64,000 bases of DNA, taken from Pedobacter terrae. GTDB lineage: Bacteria; Bacteroidota; Bacteroidia; Sphingobacteriales; Sphingobacteriaceae. The stretch is from NCBI RefSeq assembly GCF_900100705.1, contig NZ_FNCH01000007.1, positions 197,244-261,243 on the forward strand, read 5' to 3'. The notes beneath the pieces were generated by a model. It was not told the origin of the DNA, did no database searches, and saw only the letters and a list, made by a program, of their open reading frames with translations. Made by a program: the position numbers and the translations under genes. Below, in pieces: positions 33,527-42,639 of the stretch (position 1 is the stretch's first letter; each line of letters begins with the position of its first letter).

Positions 33527-35029
33527 ATGCTTAAAAAATTTATTTCGCAAAACACATTTCTATATGCTTTGATTATTGTGCTTGGGTTTACAGCATCATG
33601 TAAAAAATCAAGTAATAATCCAGATAGCAATACTGATGGTGAATCGAATCTTTTACAAACACCAACCAACGACCGCGCATTACTCTCGAAAGACTCTATC
33701 TTTCTTTACGCTAAACAAACCTATTTCTGGAATGCTGGTATGCCTAATTACGATACCTTTAATCCAAGGAAATACAGTTCAGAGAATGCGATTATTGCAG
33801 CACTTAAAGCTTTGCCTGGTACTGGAGGAAAAGATAAATATTCGTTTATAGACGACGGATCGGTAGCCAGTCAGCTAAGTGGGGCAGGCGAAGATTATGG
33901 TTTTTCGGCTAACTTCGATGCAAACGACCTCTTGCGGGTTAAATATGTCTACCCTGGATCTCCTGCCGACTTAAAAGGTCTAAAGCGTGGTTACCAGCTT
34001 ATTAAAGTTAATGGTGGTGGTACATCAAGGTCTAGTACCGATATTGCCAATCTAAATGCTTCAATATTTGGCGATAACCCTTCAATTTCATTAACCTTTA
34101 TAAAACCAGGTGGTGGCACACAGGATATTATAATTAACCGCGCCAGCTATAACATTAACCCTGTTTTATTTACCAATACTTATACCATTGGCGCAAAAAA
34201 AGTAGGTTACATTGTATTTAACAGTTTTACCACCAATGCTACTGCTGCTTTGGACGCCGCTTTTTCGAAATTTACCGCGGATGGTGTTACCGAGTTGGTG
34301 GTAGATTTAAGGTATAATGGTGGTGGTTCTGTAGCTACATCCGAATTGTTTATCAACTTAATTGCTCCACCTGCGCAAAATGGTAAAATTATGTATACTA
34401 CTTATTGGACAAAAACCATGCAGGATGGCAATGCAACCATTTTGCAGAACCAAAAATTTTACGCCCAAGGAAATGATGGTGTAACCAGGCTTTATTCTTA
34501 TTTCGATTATTCTTATAAGCCTACCATAGCAGCGGGCAATCAGGAAAATTTTGTTAAACGCGGCGCTTTAAACGGGTTAACACGCGTTTATTTCCTGGTT
34601 ACGGGTGGTACAGCTTCTGCCAGCGAATTATTAATTAATAATTTGAAACCGGTAGTAGATGTAAAATTAATTGGTAAAACAACTTATGGTAAACCCGTCG
34701 GCTTCTTTTCTATTAGAATTGATAAAAATGATTTATATATTCCGCAGTTTCAAACCAAAAATCAGTTAGATCAGGGTGATTATTTTGCGGGGATGACTGT
34801 TGATAAGGATGTAGCAGATGATTTGACCAAAGATTTCGGCGACCCGTCAGAAAAAATGCTCGCTCAGGCTTTGTATTATTCTGCAAACAACAACTTCTCT
34901 GCATTGGCAAAAGATAATGTGATTAGCAGTACTTCAGGTATAGGCAGACAACAAATAGATGCAGCTAACAAAAAGCTTGGTCATGAATTTAAAGGAATGG
35001 TCGAAACCAGAAAGCTAAAATTTAAATAA
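33527..35029 (+). CDS. S41 family (C-terminal processing) peptidase, lipoprotein
   Basis: The 500-residue protein starts with a lipoprotein signal ending TASCKK (Cys near residue 26). A PDZ-like part near residues 125-205 contains YPGSPADLKGLKRGYQLIKV. The protease core has VDLRYNGGGSV near 263 and the catalytic serine in GGTASASELL near 365. It should be an envelope-anchored serine protease of the CtpA/Tsp class. The start is one base after the HAD-like gene, and a strong terminator closes the operon. Confidence 0.93.
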   Translation: MLKKFISQNTFLYALIIVLGFTASCKKSSNNPDSNTDGESNLLQTPTNDRALLSKDSIFLYAKQTYFWNAGMPNYDTFNPRKYSSENAIIAALKALPGTGGKDKYSFIDDGSVASQLSGAGEDYGFSANFDANDLLRVKYVYPGSPADLKGLKRGYQLIKVNGGGTSRSSTDIANLNASIFGDNPSISLTFIKPGGGTQDIIINRASYNINPVLFTNTYTIGAKKVGYIVFNSFTTNATAALDAAFSKFTADGVTELVVDLRYNGGGSVATSELFINLIAPPAQNGKIMYTTYWTKTMQDGNATILQNQKFYAQGNDGVTRLYSYFDYSYKPTIAAGNQENFVKRGALNGLTRVYFLVTGGTASASELLINNLKPVVDVKLIGKTTYGKPVGFFSIRIDKNDLYIPQFQTKNQLDQGDYFAGMTVDKDVADDLTKDFGDPSEKMLAQALYYSANNNFSALAKDNVISSTSGIGRQQIDAANKKLGHEFKGMVETRKLKFK

Positions 35030-35050
35030 TTTCTAATATTTGTACCAAAA

Positions 35051-35084
35051 GAGCCAGTTTTGTATTTCAAAACTGGCCTTTTTT
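35051..35084 (+). terminator. Intrinsic terminator after the S41 protease gene
   Basis: GCCAGTTTTG-TATTT-CAAAACTGGC is a perfect 10-bp stem followed by CTTTTTTT. Confidence 0.94.
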
Positions 35085-35174
35085 ATATATTTATTGCAAT
35101 ATTTGAGTAAATAAGTGTTGCTTTTTTTTAAAAAATTTGATAAGCTTGTTTAACATTAATCGTTAAAGAGACCC

Positions 35175-35441
35175 ATGCCAATAGAAATCGTAGAAAAGGA
35201 ACATATCAGTTATTTAAATATCATCGATGCCAGGGAAGATCATTCACACGAATTGCAAACCAAACTTGATGAAGCGCAGAGATTAGGTAATGAATTTAAA
35301 TCAAAAGCCGTTATTACTTTTAATACCACCATCGGCCCAAAACGTGTTGATACCACTGTTTGGGCAGTAACAGAGAAATATATACAGCTAAAAAACAATA
35401 TACATATTCCATTAAAAAGTTTAATAGATATCGATTTTTAA
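35175..35441 (+). CDS. Conserved hypothetical small protein
   Basis: The 88-residue product has an N-terminal helical part (REDHSHELQTKLDEAQRLGNE) and a beta-rich C-terminal half (ITFNTTIGPKRVDTTVWAV, then IQLKNNIHIPLKSL). It has no signal or helix for a membrane. The second half resembles small SH3-like barrels, but I do not recognise the family. It lies 48 bases before dprA in the same direction and may share its transcript. Confidence 0.8.
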   Translation: MPIEIVEKEHISYLNIIDAREDHSHELQTKLDEAQRLGNEFKSKAVITFNTTIGPKRVDTTVWAVTEKYIQLKNNIHIPLKSLIDIDF

Positions 35442-35489
35442 GCTTGCTTTAAGGAAATAAATCATCCCGAATTTATTTAACCTTATTAC

Positions 35490-36587
35490 ATGATGAGCAC
35501 GCTACACAAAATTGCCTTAACTTTTATCAAGTCTATTGGTCCGGTAACGGCCAAAAACCTTCTTGCCTATTGCGGAAGTGCCGAAAATATATTTTCGGCA
35601 AGTAGAAAGCAGCTCTTGCAGATTCCGGGCATTGGAGAAAAAACAATCGAAGCCATTCGTGGTACCAATGCGTTGACAAGGGCCAGGCAGGAATTGGATT
35701 TTATTGAAAAACATGGGATAGAAGTATTGTTTTTTTCAGATGAGAAATATCCTAAAAGACTAAAGAATTGTATCGATTCACCTATACTGCTTTATGCAAA
35801 AGGGACAGTTGATTTTAACCAGCAGCGTATCATTAGTGTTGTTGGAACGCGTAACGCTACAAGTTATGGAAAAAACCTTTGTAAAGAATTGTGCGAAGTT
35901 TTAGCACCCTACAACGTTTTGATTGTTAGTGGCCTGGCTTATGGTATTGATGTAACCACCCATAAAGAATGCCTGGCCAATCATATCCCTACAGTTGGGG
36001 TACTCGGACATGGTTTAGACCGGATGTATCCAAAAATTCATAAAACGGTTGCGCAGAAAATGGTTTTGAATGGTGGCCTGCTCACGGAATTCCCAATTCT
36101 AACCAATCCCGACCGGCCTAATTTTCCGCAAAGAAACCGGATTATTGCAGGTATTGCAGATGCTACTGTGGTAGTTGAAGCATCCATAAAAGGAGGTGCC
36201 TTAATTACGGCAGAAATCGCAAATTCCTATAATAAAGATGTATATGCTTTTCCAGGCAGAACGAATGATGTTTTTTCTGAAGGCTGTAACTTCCTGATTA
36301 AGACTAATAGGGCCGGATTAATTAACAATGCCAACGATTTGATTTATTACCTGGGCTGGGATGCTGAAATAAAGGTTAAACAAAATATGCCGCAAACCAC
36401 TTTGCAATTAAATCTTACCCCTAACGAGCAACGTGTTATTGATGCTTTAAAAAATGGTCAGCTTTCTATAGATGAACTATCGCTTCAATTGAATATTCAA
36501 CAAAGTAAATTGGCCATTGTAATCCTGACATTAGAAATGCAGGGCATCATTGTTTCTTTGCCTGGGAAGATTTATAAATTGGCTTAA
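35490..36587 (+). CDS. dprA: DNA-processing protein DprA
   Basis: The 365-residue protein has an N-terminal helix-hairpin-helix part (LQIPGIGEKTIEAI), the Rossmann core with SVVGTRNATSYG, VSGLAYGIDVTTHKECL, FPQRNRIIAG and VVEASIKGGALITAE, and a C-terminal winged helix (LNLTPNEQRVIDAL). DprA loads RecA onto incoming single-stranded DNA in natural transformation. ATG codons at 35490 and 35493 are both possible starts. No other competence gene is next to it. Confidence 0.96.
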   Translation: MMSTLHKIALTFIKSIGPVTAKNLLAYCGSAENIFSASRKQLLQIPGIGEKTIEAIRGTNALTRARQELDFIEKHGIEVLFFSDEKYPKRLKNCIDSPILLYAKGTVDFNQQRIISVVGTRNATSYGKNLCKELCEVLAPYNVLIVSGLAYGIDVTTHKECLANHIPTVGVLGHGLDRMYPKIHKTVAQKMVLNGGLLTEFPILTNPDRPNFPQRNRIIAGIADATVVVEASIKGGALITAEIANSYNKDVYAFPGRTNDVFSEGCNFLIKTNRAGLINNANDLIYYLGWDAEIKVKQNMPQTTLQLNLTPNEQRVIDALKNGQLSIDELSLQLNIQQSKLAIVILTLEMQGIIVSLPGKIYKLA

Positions 36588-36826
36588 AATGATAACGTGT
36601 AGATGGAGGAATTTCTGATCGAAATTTGGTGACTAAATTTAAATTTTCCCATCTCGGTATACTTCATCTGTATGAAGGACCAACAATTTAAATTACATTT
36701 TGCCCAATAATCAATCTATAATGCCTATCATAATAATAGATTATGTAATTAAATTCTTTTAAATTTTAATTTTCAAAATTATGTTTCAAATAAAATATAG
36801 TTCGTAAAATACTTAATGCCTTTTCT

Positions 36827-36834
36827 TAATTTTG
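36827..36834 (+). promoter_or_regulatory. Promoter -7 box TAATTTTG, leaderless arrangement
   Basis: The box ends four bases before the ATG at 36839, the same distance as at 11868 and 31683. The -33 region has only TTCG. The rest of the AT-rich gap from 36588 shows nothing else. Confidence 0.55.
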
Positions 36835-36838
36835 TAGT

Positions 36839-38200
36839 ATGTGGTACAATAATATTTTAGAAACCATCGGCAATACGCCTTTGGTTAAATTAAATACGAT
36901 AACAAAAGGAGTTCCGGGAACAATTCTGGCAAAAATAGAGACAACTAATCCAGGCAATTCAATTAAAGACCGTATGGCGGTTAAAATGATTGAAGATGCT
37001 GAGAAAAGTGGTAAACTAAAACCAGGTGGAACAATTATAGAAGGTACATCAGGCAATACCGGAATGGGCCTTGCTATGGCCGCTATTATTAAAGGTTACA
37101 AATGTATTTTTACCACAACAGATAAACAATCTAAGGAGAAGGTGGATGCTTTACGTGCCTTTGGTGCCGAGGTAATTGTTTGTCCTACAAATGTTGAGCC
37201 TGAAGATCCCCGTTCCTATTATTCGGTTTCTTCGCGTTTAGAACGTGAAGTTCCAAATTCCTGGAAACCTAATCAATACGATAATTTAGCCAACTCACAG
37301 GCGCATTATGAGCAAACCGGTCCGGAGATATGGGCGCAAACAGAAGGTAAAATTACACATTTAGTGGTTGGGGTAGGTACTGGAGGAACCATTTCCGGAA
37401 CAGGGAAATATCTGAAAGAAAAAAATCCGGACATTCAAATCTGGGGAATTGATACTTATGGTTCAGTTTTTAAAAAATATAAGGAAACGGGTATTTTTGA
37501 TAAAGATGAAATTTATCCCTACATCACCGAAGGTATTGGCGAAGATTTCCTTCCGGCAAATGTAAATTTTGATGTAATCGATTTATTCGAAAAAGTGACC
37601 GATAAAGATGCCGCGTTAATGACCCGCGATATTGCACGTAAAGAAGGGATTTTTGTTGGTAACTCTGCTGGTGCTGCCATTGGTGGTCTAATTCAGTTAA
37701 AAGATAAACTAAAACCGGAAGATGTGGTTGTGGTTATTTTTCACGACCATGGCAGCCGTTACATGGGCAAAATGTACAATGAAGACTGGTTACGTGAACG
37801 AGGATTTTTGCAGGACGAAAAACTAACAGCAAAATCAATTTTGTCTAAAAAAGAAAGCACAGAGATCGTAACCCTTGATACTCAAAAATCTGTACTTGAA
37901 GCCATCAATACCATTAAATCGATGAATATCTCCCAAATTCCGGTAACACAGCAGGGGATGATTGTGGGTAAAATTGCTGAAAGTGATATTTTAAGTGCCT
38001 TATTGGAAAATCCAGGCTTAAAATCGGCACCTATTTCAGAAATCATGACGGCCACCTTCCCGTTTGTTGACCTGAATACTTCTATTGATAAAATTTCTTC
38101 ATTGATCAATAAAGAAAATTCAGCCGTTTTAGTAGAAGATGAATCGGGTAAGATCGAAATTATTACGCAGTATGATATTATTAATGCGATATCAGGGTAA
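36839..38200 (+). CDS. Cystathionine beta-synthase-type PLP enzyme with two CBS domains
   Basis: The 453-residue protein is a fold-type II PLP enzyme. NTPLVKL opens it, the PLP lysine is in GNSIKDRMA near residue 42, the phosphate loop is in GTSGNTG, and GVGTGGTISGTGK follows. Residues about 335-453 hold two CBS domains with MNISQIPVTQQGMIVGKIA. It makes cystathionine from serine and homocysteine, or cysteine from acetylserine; the CBS pair and overall length favour the first. A single gene with its own predicted leaderless promoter. Confidence 0.93.
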   Translation: MWYNNILETIGNTPLVKLNTITKGVPGTILAKIETTNPGNSIKDRMAVKMIEDAEKSGKLKPGGTIIEGTSGNTGMGLAMAAIIKGYKCIFTTTDKQSKEKVDALRAFGAEVIVCPTNVEPEDPRSYYSVSSRLEREVPNSWKPNQYDNLANSQAHYEQTGPEIWAQTEGKITHLVVGVGTGGTISGTGKYLKEKNPDIQIWGIDTYGSVFKKYKETGIFDKDEIYPYITEGIGEDFLPANVNFDVIDLFEKVTDKDAALMTRDIARKEGIFVGNSAGAAIGGLIQLKDKLKPEDVVVVIFHDHGSRYMGKMYNEDWLRERGFLQDEKLTAKSILSKKESTEIVTLDTQKSVLEAINTIKSMNISQIPVTQQGMIVGKIAESDILSALLENPGLKSAPISEIMTATFPFVDLNTSIDKISSLINKENSAVLVEDESGKIEIITQYDIINAISG

Positions 38201-38609
38201 TAATATGAGGTGAATGATGGTTAATCGTTCGTTAGTCGGATTTGTAATCCCGACCGCTTAATCATTGCTCAAAAGAGGGGTTGCAAATCCCGATTAGCAA
38301 GAAATGTAAAATGAAGATTGTTTAATTCTACGATCGTCCTCCTGAACTTGTTTCAGAATCTTAAAATTGAAATTATTGGTCGGGATTTGGTAATCCAGAC
38401 CACTTATGTCATTACTGGAAAAACGGGATTACAAATACCATTAGCGAGAATGATGGAGTAATCTCATGTTCGTCATCCTGGATTATTTCAGGGTCTTAAT
38501 GTTCAGAATAATAGATGCTGACCACGTAGTAGCTACAAGGCAACTGAAAACACTATTTTTACTTGTAAAATAAATTCAGCATGACGATTCTCCTCATAAG
38601 GTAACCATA
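38201..38609. repeat. Gene-free stretch with several REP-like fragments
   Basis: GAACTTGTTTCAGAATCTT (about 38344), GTCATCCTGGATTATTTCAG (about 38470) and repeated GGATTTGTAATCCCGACCGC / GGTCGGGATTTGGTAATCC words (38237-38400) are present. All belong to the dispersed repeat families of the window. No gene is supported. Confidence 0.65.
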
Positions 38610-38645
38610 AAAAACGTCCGGATAATTATTACCCGGACGTTTTAG
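38610..38645 (-). terminator. Intrinsic terminator of murA
   Basis: On the minus strand AACGTCCGG and CCGGACGTT pair around a 10-base loop and run into TTTTTT. Confidence 0.9.
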
Positions 38646-38692
38646 TTTATACTATTTTCGCTTTAAGCTTTAGCCTTTCTGCTTTAAGCTTA
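38646..38692. repeat. Word-like spacer at the 3' end of murA
   Basis: CGCTTTAAGCTTTAGCC and CTGCTTTAAGCTTAA are the same words as after sucC (23095). The murA stop codon is inside the last word. Confidence 0.65.
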
Positions 38693-40015
38693 ATGGCTCG
38701 GTGCATCAGCATTCACACGCTTAATTTGCGCACCTAAAGCACGTAAACGAGTGTCGATATCCTGATACCCACGTTCAATTTGTTCGATGTTGTAAATGGT
38801 CGATTTACCTTCTGCAGATAAAGCTGCAATTAATAACGAAACCCCGGCCCTGATGTCAGGAGAAGTCATGCTAATTCCGCGAAGTTTATATTTTTTATCA
38901 ATACCATTAACGGTCGCACGGTGCGGATCACAAAGAATAATCTGTGCGCCCATATCAATCAGTTTATCCACGAAGAATAAACGGCTTTCGAACATTTTCT
39001 GGTGAATGAGCACGTTTCCTTTTGCTTGTGTAGCCACAACCAATACAATACTCAATAAATCAGGGGTAAAGCCTGGCCATGGAGAATCGGCAATGGTTAA
39101 TATAGAGCCATCAATAAAAGTATCAATTTCATAATGTTTTTGCGATGGTATGTAAATATCATCACCACGGCGCTCTAATTTAATACCCAGTTTTTTGAAA
39201 ACCTCTGGTATTACCCCAAGTTCATCGTAACAAACATCTTTTATGGTAATTTCCGATTCTGTCATCGCAGCCATACCAATAAAAGAACCAATTTCGATCA
39301 TATCCGGCAGCATTCTATGTTCGGTTCCACCCAATACTTTAACACCTTCAATGGTAAGCAGGTTAGAACCAATGCCCGAAATTTTTGCGCCCATGCGGTT
39401 TAGCATTTTGCAAAGTTGTTGTAAATAAGGTTCGCAGGCGGCATTGTAAATGGTAGTGGTACCTTTAGCCAAAACAGCGGCCATCACAATGTTTGCCGTT
39501 CCGGTTACCGATGCTTCATCTAACAGAATGTAAGCACCTTGTAAATTGGTGGCATCAACATTAAAGAAAGCTTTTTTGCTATCGTAAACAAATTTTGCAC
39601 CCAGTTTTTCGAAACCGATAAAGTGGGTATCCAATCTTCTGCGGCCAATTTTATCACCACCTGGTTTCGGGATTGCCGCTTTACCAAAACGCGCCAATAA
39701 AGGTCCTACAATCATAATCGAACCACGTAAACCACCACCTTTAGCTTTAAAAGTATCAGATTCAAAGAAATTTAAATCGATATTTTTGGCTTCAAAGCTA
39801 TAAGTATCTTTATTGATGCGTTCAACAATAACGCCTAAATCACCAAGTAATTCAATCAGTTTGTTTACGTCTTTAATATCAGGAATATTACTGATGGTTA
39901 CTTTTTCTTCGGTAAGCAATACTGCAGATAAAATCTGTAAAGCTTCGTTTTTGGCACCTTGGGGAGTGATTTCGCCTTTTAATTTAATTCCGCCTGTTAT
40001 CTCAAATGCGTTCAT
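38690..40015 (-). CDS. murA: UDP-N-acetylglucosamine 1-carboxyvinyltransferase, Asp-type
   Basis: From the ATG at 40015 the product is 441 residues. It has the EPT-synthase fold with GAKNEALQ near residue 20 (catalytic Lys22) and a second half with GFTPDLLSIVL. The enzyme transfers enolpyruvate to UDP-GlcNAc in the first committed step of peptidoglycan synthesis. The active-site loop reads PKPGGDKIGRRRLD: residue 121 is Asp where the usual catalytic Cys (target of fosfomycin) stands. It follows the DUF4290 gene by 100 bases. Confidence 0.96.
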   Translation of the reverse strand: MNAFEITGGIKLKGEITPQGAKNEALQILSAVLLTEEKVTISNIPDIKDVNKLIELLGDLGVIVERINKDTYSFEAKNIDLNFFESDTFKAKGGGLRGSIMIVGPLLARFGKAAIPKPGGDKIGRRRLDTHFIGFEKLGAKFVYDSKKAFFNVDATNLQGAYILLDEASVTGTANIVMAAVLAKGTTTIYNAACEPYLQQLCKMLNRMGAKISGIGSNLLTIEGVKVLGGTEHRMLPDMIEIGSFIGMAAMTESEITIKDVCYDELGVIPEVFKKLGIKLERRGDDIYIPSQKHYEIDTFIDGSILTIADSPWPGFTPDLLSIVLVVATQAKGNVLIHQKMFESRLFFVDKLIDMGAQIILCDPHRATVNGIDKKYKLRGISMTSPDIRAGVSLLIAALSAEGKSTIYNIEQIERGYQDIDTRLRALGAQIKRVNADAPSH

Positions 40016-40115
40016 ATATCTTGTCGTAATTAGTATCAAGTATTAAGTATCAAGTATTAAGATTGGTAGACATGTAACCTTCCTCCTTTTTTACCTTCTG
40101 CCTTTTACCTTTCCT
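40016..40115. repeat. Word-like spacer between DUF4290 gene and murA
   Basis: AGTATCAAGTATTAAGTATC words occupy 40030-40065, and CCTTCCTCC, TTTTTACC, TTCTGCC and TTTTACC words occupy 40079-40113. Confidence 0.75.
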
Positions 40116-40805
40116 TTAATATTTAGGTTTATTGTTGTTGCGTGGACGATTATTATTGTTGTTGTTATTTTGACGGTTTTTTCCGTTATTGTTATTATTA
40201 TTGTTGTTTCTTCCGCGGTTATTGTTGTTATTGCTTTGACGAGGATTTTGTGCTCTAAATTCTACCTTGGCTAAGTTAACACCTTCATCAAGAGATAATA
40301 ATCCGCCAGAAAGGTGTTTCAGATCTTTAATAATGGTATCATCGCTCACATTATCCTTATTCCAGGTAACATAGGCCATTTTCATAAAATTTGCGATGCT
40401 CTGAACCATTGCCTTTTTAATTTCGGCATTTTCTTCGCGCATGGCTTTTTCAATCAGATTCTCCACTGTTTTACCGTAGTGTTTGTAGGTAATTCTTTGT
40501 TGAGGATAGGCCAGGGGCGCTGGTTTGATGTAAGCATTTTCGATTAATGGCTTTGGATATGGACTATCCACATCAATCTGGTAGCCAGAAATAATGTGCA
40601 GGTGATCCCAGAGTTTATGTTTAAAATCGGCAACATCACGCAAATGTGGTTGCAAAAATCCCATCAGGTCTATTACCGCCTGGGCATATTTATTACGTTC
40701 TTCAATGGTGGGTAATTCGCAGATATACTTCACCATGTTTTGTACGTTGCGGCCATATTCAGATAAAATTAAATGGCTACGCGTAGTATTATAATCAAAA
40801 TTCAT
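40116..40805 (-). CDS. DUF4290 protein with asparagine-rich tail
   Basis: The 229-residue protein has a helical DUF4290 domain (residues 1-185, starting MNFDYNTTRSHLILSEYGRNV) and a tail of about 40 residues made almost only of Asn, Arg, Gly and Lys. The tail is encoded by AAT/AAC runs that invite slippage. The function is unknown. Its steady position before murA points to a role around cell-wall synthesis. The basic, disordered tail could bind nucleic acid or acidic partners, which is inference. Confidence 0.88.
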   Translation of the reverse strand: MNFDYNTTRSHLILSEYGRNVQNMVKYICELPTIEERNKYAQAVIDLMGFLQPHLRDVADFKHKLWDHLHIISGYQIDVDSPYPKPLIENAYIKPAPLAYPQQRITYKHYGKTVENLIEKAMREENAEIKKAMVQSIANFMKMAYVTWNKDNVSDDTIIKDLKHLSGGLLSLDEGVNLAKVEFRAQNPRQSNNNNNRGRNNNNNNNNGKNRQNNNNNNNRPRNNNKPKY

Positions 40806-40984
40806 GTACAGATAAATTAATGGATAAATTTTCTGGCGATACGAATTATGAAATAACCAGAGGAGTTTAGGTTATGAATTCACCGAAATGTCTATTGCCA
40901 GATTTTCGTGTTATATCCTCAAAGATAATAAAATTATTTGATTCGTGATAGCCCTAATTGATTTCGAATATTTAAAATGATGAG

Positions 40985-41100
40985 ATGCTTTTTGTAAACG
41001 TTCGTTCAGTAGTTCTTGGCTTGTTCAGCCCCGTTATCCGCTCTAGTCCCGATTAAAACCGGGAGCTGGCGCTACTACCGGGTTTATTAAATTGTGGGTA
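40985..41100. repeat. Dispersed element (CAGCCCCGTTATCCGCTC, CCCGATTAAAACCGGG)
   Basis: AGCCCCGTTATCCGCTC followed by a small TCCCGATTAAAACCGGGA hairpin and GGCGCTACTACCGGGTTT matches the element at 63537-63600. Confidence 0.65.
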
Positions 41101-42480
41101 GTGCTTGTCGCCTGAGAAACCTGGTCAGCAGTTCTATCGTCCTCGTTTGTAACGAGGATGCAGGGAATGGCAATTTTATTGCCTTAATGCCACCAATCGC
41201 ATTGCAAATGCGGATCTCGCTAATCCTGGTTTTAAACGAGGACTATTTTGTGTGTTTTGCTCGTCTGAGAAACCTGGTCAGCGGTTCTATCGTTCTCGTT
41301 TGTAACGAGGATGCAAGGGAATGGCAATTTTTATTGCCTTGTAGTACTAATCGCATTGCAAATGCAGATCTCGCTAATCCTCGTTTTAAACGAGGACTAT
41401 TTTGTGTGTTTTACTCGTCTGAGAAACCTGGTCAGCCGTTCTATCGTTCTCGTTTGTAACGAGGATGCAAGGGAATGGCAATTTTATTGCCTTAATGCCA
41501 GCAATCGCATTGCAAACGCGGATCTCGCTAACCCTCTATGTAAACGAGGACTATTTGTGAAAGGCGATTTTATTCTACTCTTATCGTCCTCGTTTTTAAC
41601 GAGGATGCAAGAGAATGACAATTCTATTGCCTTGTAGTACTGATCGCATTGCAAATGCAGATCTCGCTAATCCTCGTTTTAAACGACGACTATTTTGTGT
41701 GTTTTGCTCGTCTGAGAAACCTGGTCAGCAGTTCTATCGTCCTCGTTTGTAACGAGGATGCAGGGGAACGGCAATTTTATTGCCTTAATGCCACCAATCG
41801 CATTGCAAATGCGGATCTCGCTAATCCTCGTTTTAAACGAGGACTATTTTGTGTGTTTTGCTCGTCTGAGAAACCTGGTCAGCGGTTCTATCGTTCTCGT
41901 TTGTAACGAGGATGCAAGGGAATGGCAATTTTTATTGCCTTGTAGTACTAATCGCATTGCAAATGCAGATCTCGCTAATCCTCGTTTTAAACGAGGACTA
42001 TTTTGTGTGTTTTACTCGTCTGAGAAACCTGGTCAGCGGTTCTATCGTTCTCGTTTGTAACGAGGATGCAAGGGAATGGCAATTTTATTGCCTTAATGCC
42101 AGCAATCGCATTGCAAACGCGGATCTCGCTAACCCTCTATGTAAACGAGGACTATTTGTGAAAGGCGATTTTATTCTACTCTTATCGTCCTCGTTTTTAA
42201 CGAGGATGCAAGAGAATGACAATTCTATTGCCTTGTAGTACTAATCGCATTGCAAATGCAGATCTCGCTAATCCTCGTTTTAAACGACGACTATTTTGTG
42301 TGTTTTGCTCGTCTGAGAAACCTGGTCAGCAGTTCTATCGTCCTCGTTTGTAACGAGGATGCAGGGGAACGGCAATTTTATTGCCTTAATGCCACCAATC
42401 GCATTGCAAATGCAAATCTCGTTAATCCTCATTGTAAACGAGGACTATTTTGTGGAGTGCCTGTCGCGAAAACCTTTCTA
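41101..42480. repeat. REP-like tandem array with 600-bp higher-order period
   Basis: Units of about 140-154 bases start at ATCGTCCTCGTTTGTAACGA. They begin near 41135, 41288, 41442, 41582 and 41735, and the set then repeats with a period of 600-601 bases. Each unit has several small palindromes: CCTCGTTTGTAACGAGG, GCAATTTTATTGC, GCAATCGCATTGC and CCTCGTTTTAAACGAGG. The array is open in a plus-strand frame giving repeats such as NRIANADLANPRFKRGLF, but frame shifts, missing starts and palindromes argue against coding. There are no unique spacers, so it is not CRISPR. Confidence 0.9.
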
Positions 42481-42639
42481 GCGCCAATGAGCTAAAGTCA
42501 TTTTAAGTATTTAATGCATTTGCCTAAAACCAATGAGTTAATGCAAACTCCAGATAATTTCCGTGTAAATCCGTGTTTTCGTGGCAATTAATTAACTGGC
42601 TACTTATCTTAATAATCTTACTCCTTAATGGTAAAAGCC
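42481..42639. other. Gap after the REP array
   Basis: No gene is present. CCAGATAATTTCCGTGTAAA and TCCGTGTTTTCGTGGC near 42550-42585 belong to the same word type as ACCACAGATGCAGGCAG near 13680. Confidence 0.4.

Noticed and set aside
41101..42480. CRISPR array
   Set aside because: The units are long, the whole 140-154 bp is repeated, there are no unique spacers and no cas genes.
41094..42495. Several overlapping plus-strand reading frames of 80-120 codons with a repeated peptide
   Set aside because: They are the translation of a palindrome-rich tandem array, change frame between units and lack plausible starts; repeat DNA explains them fully.
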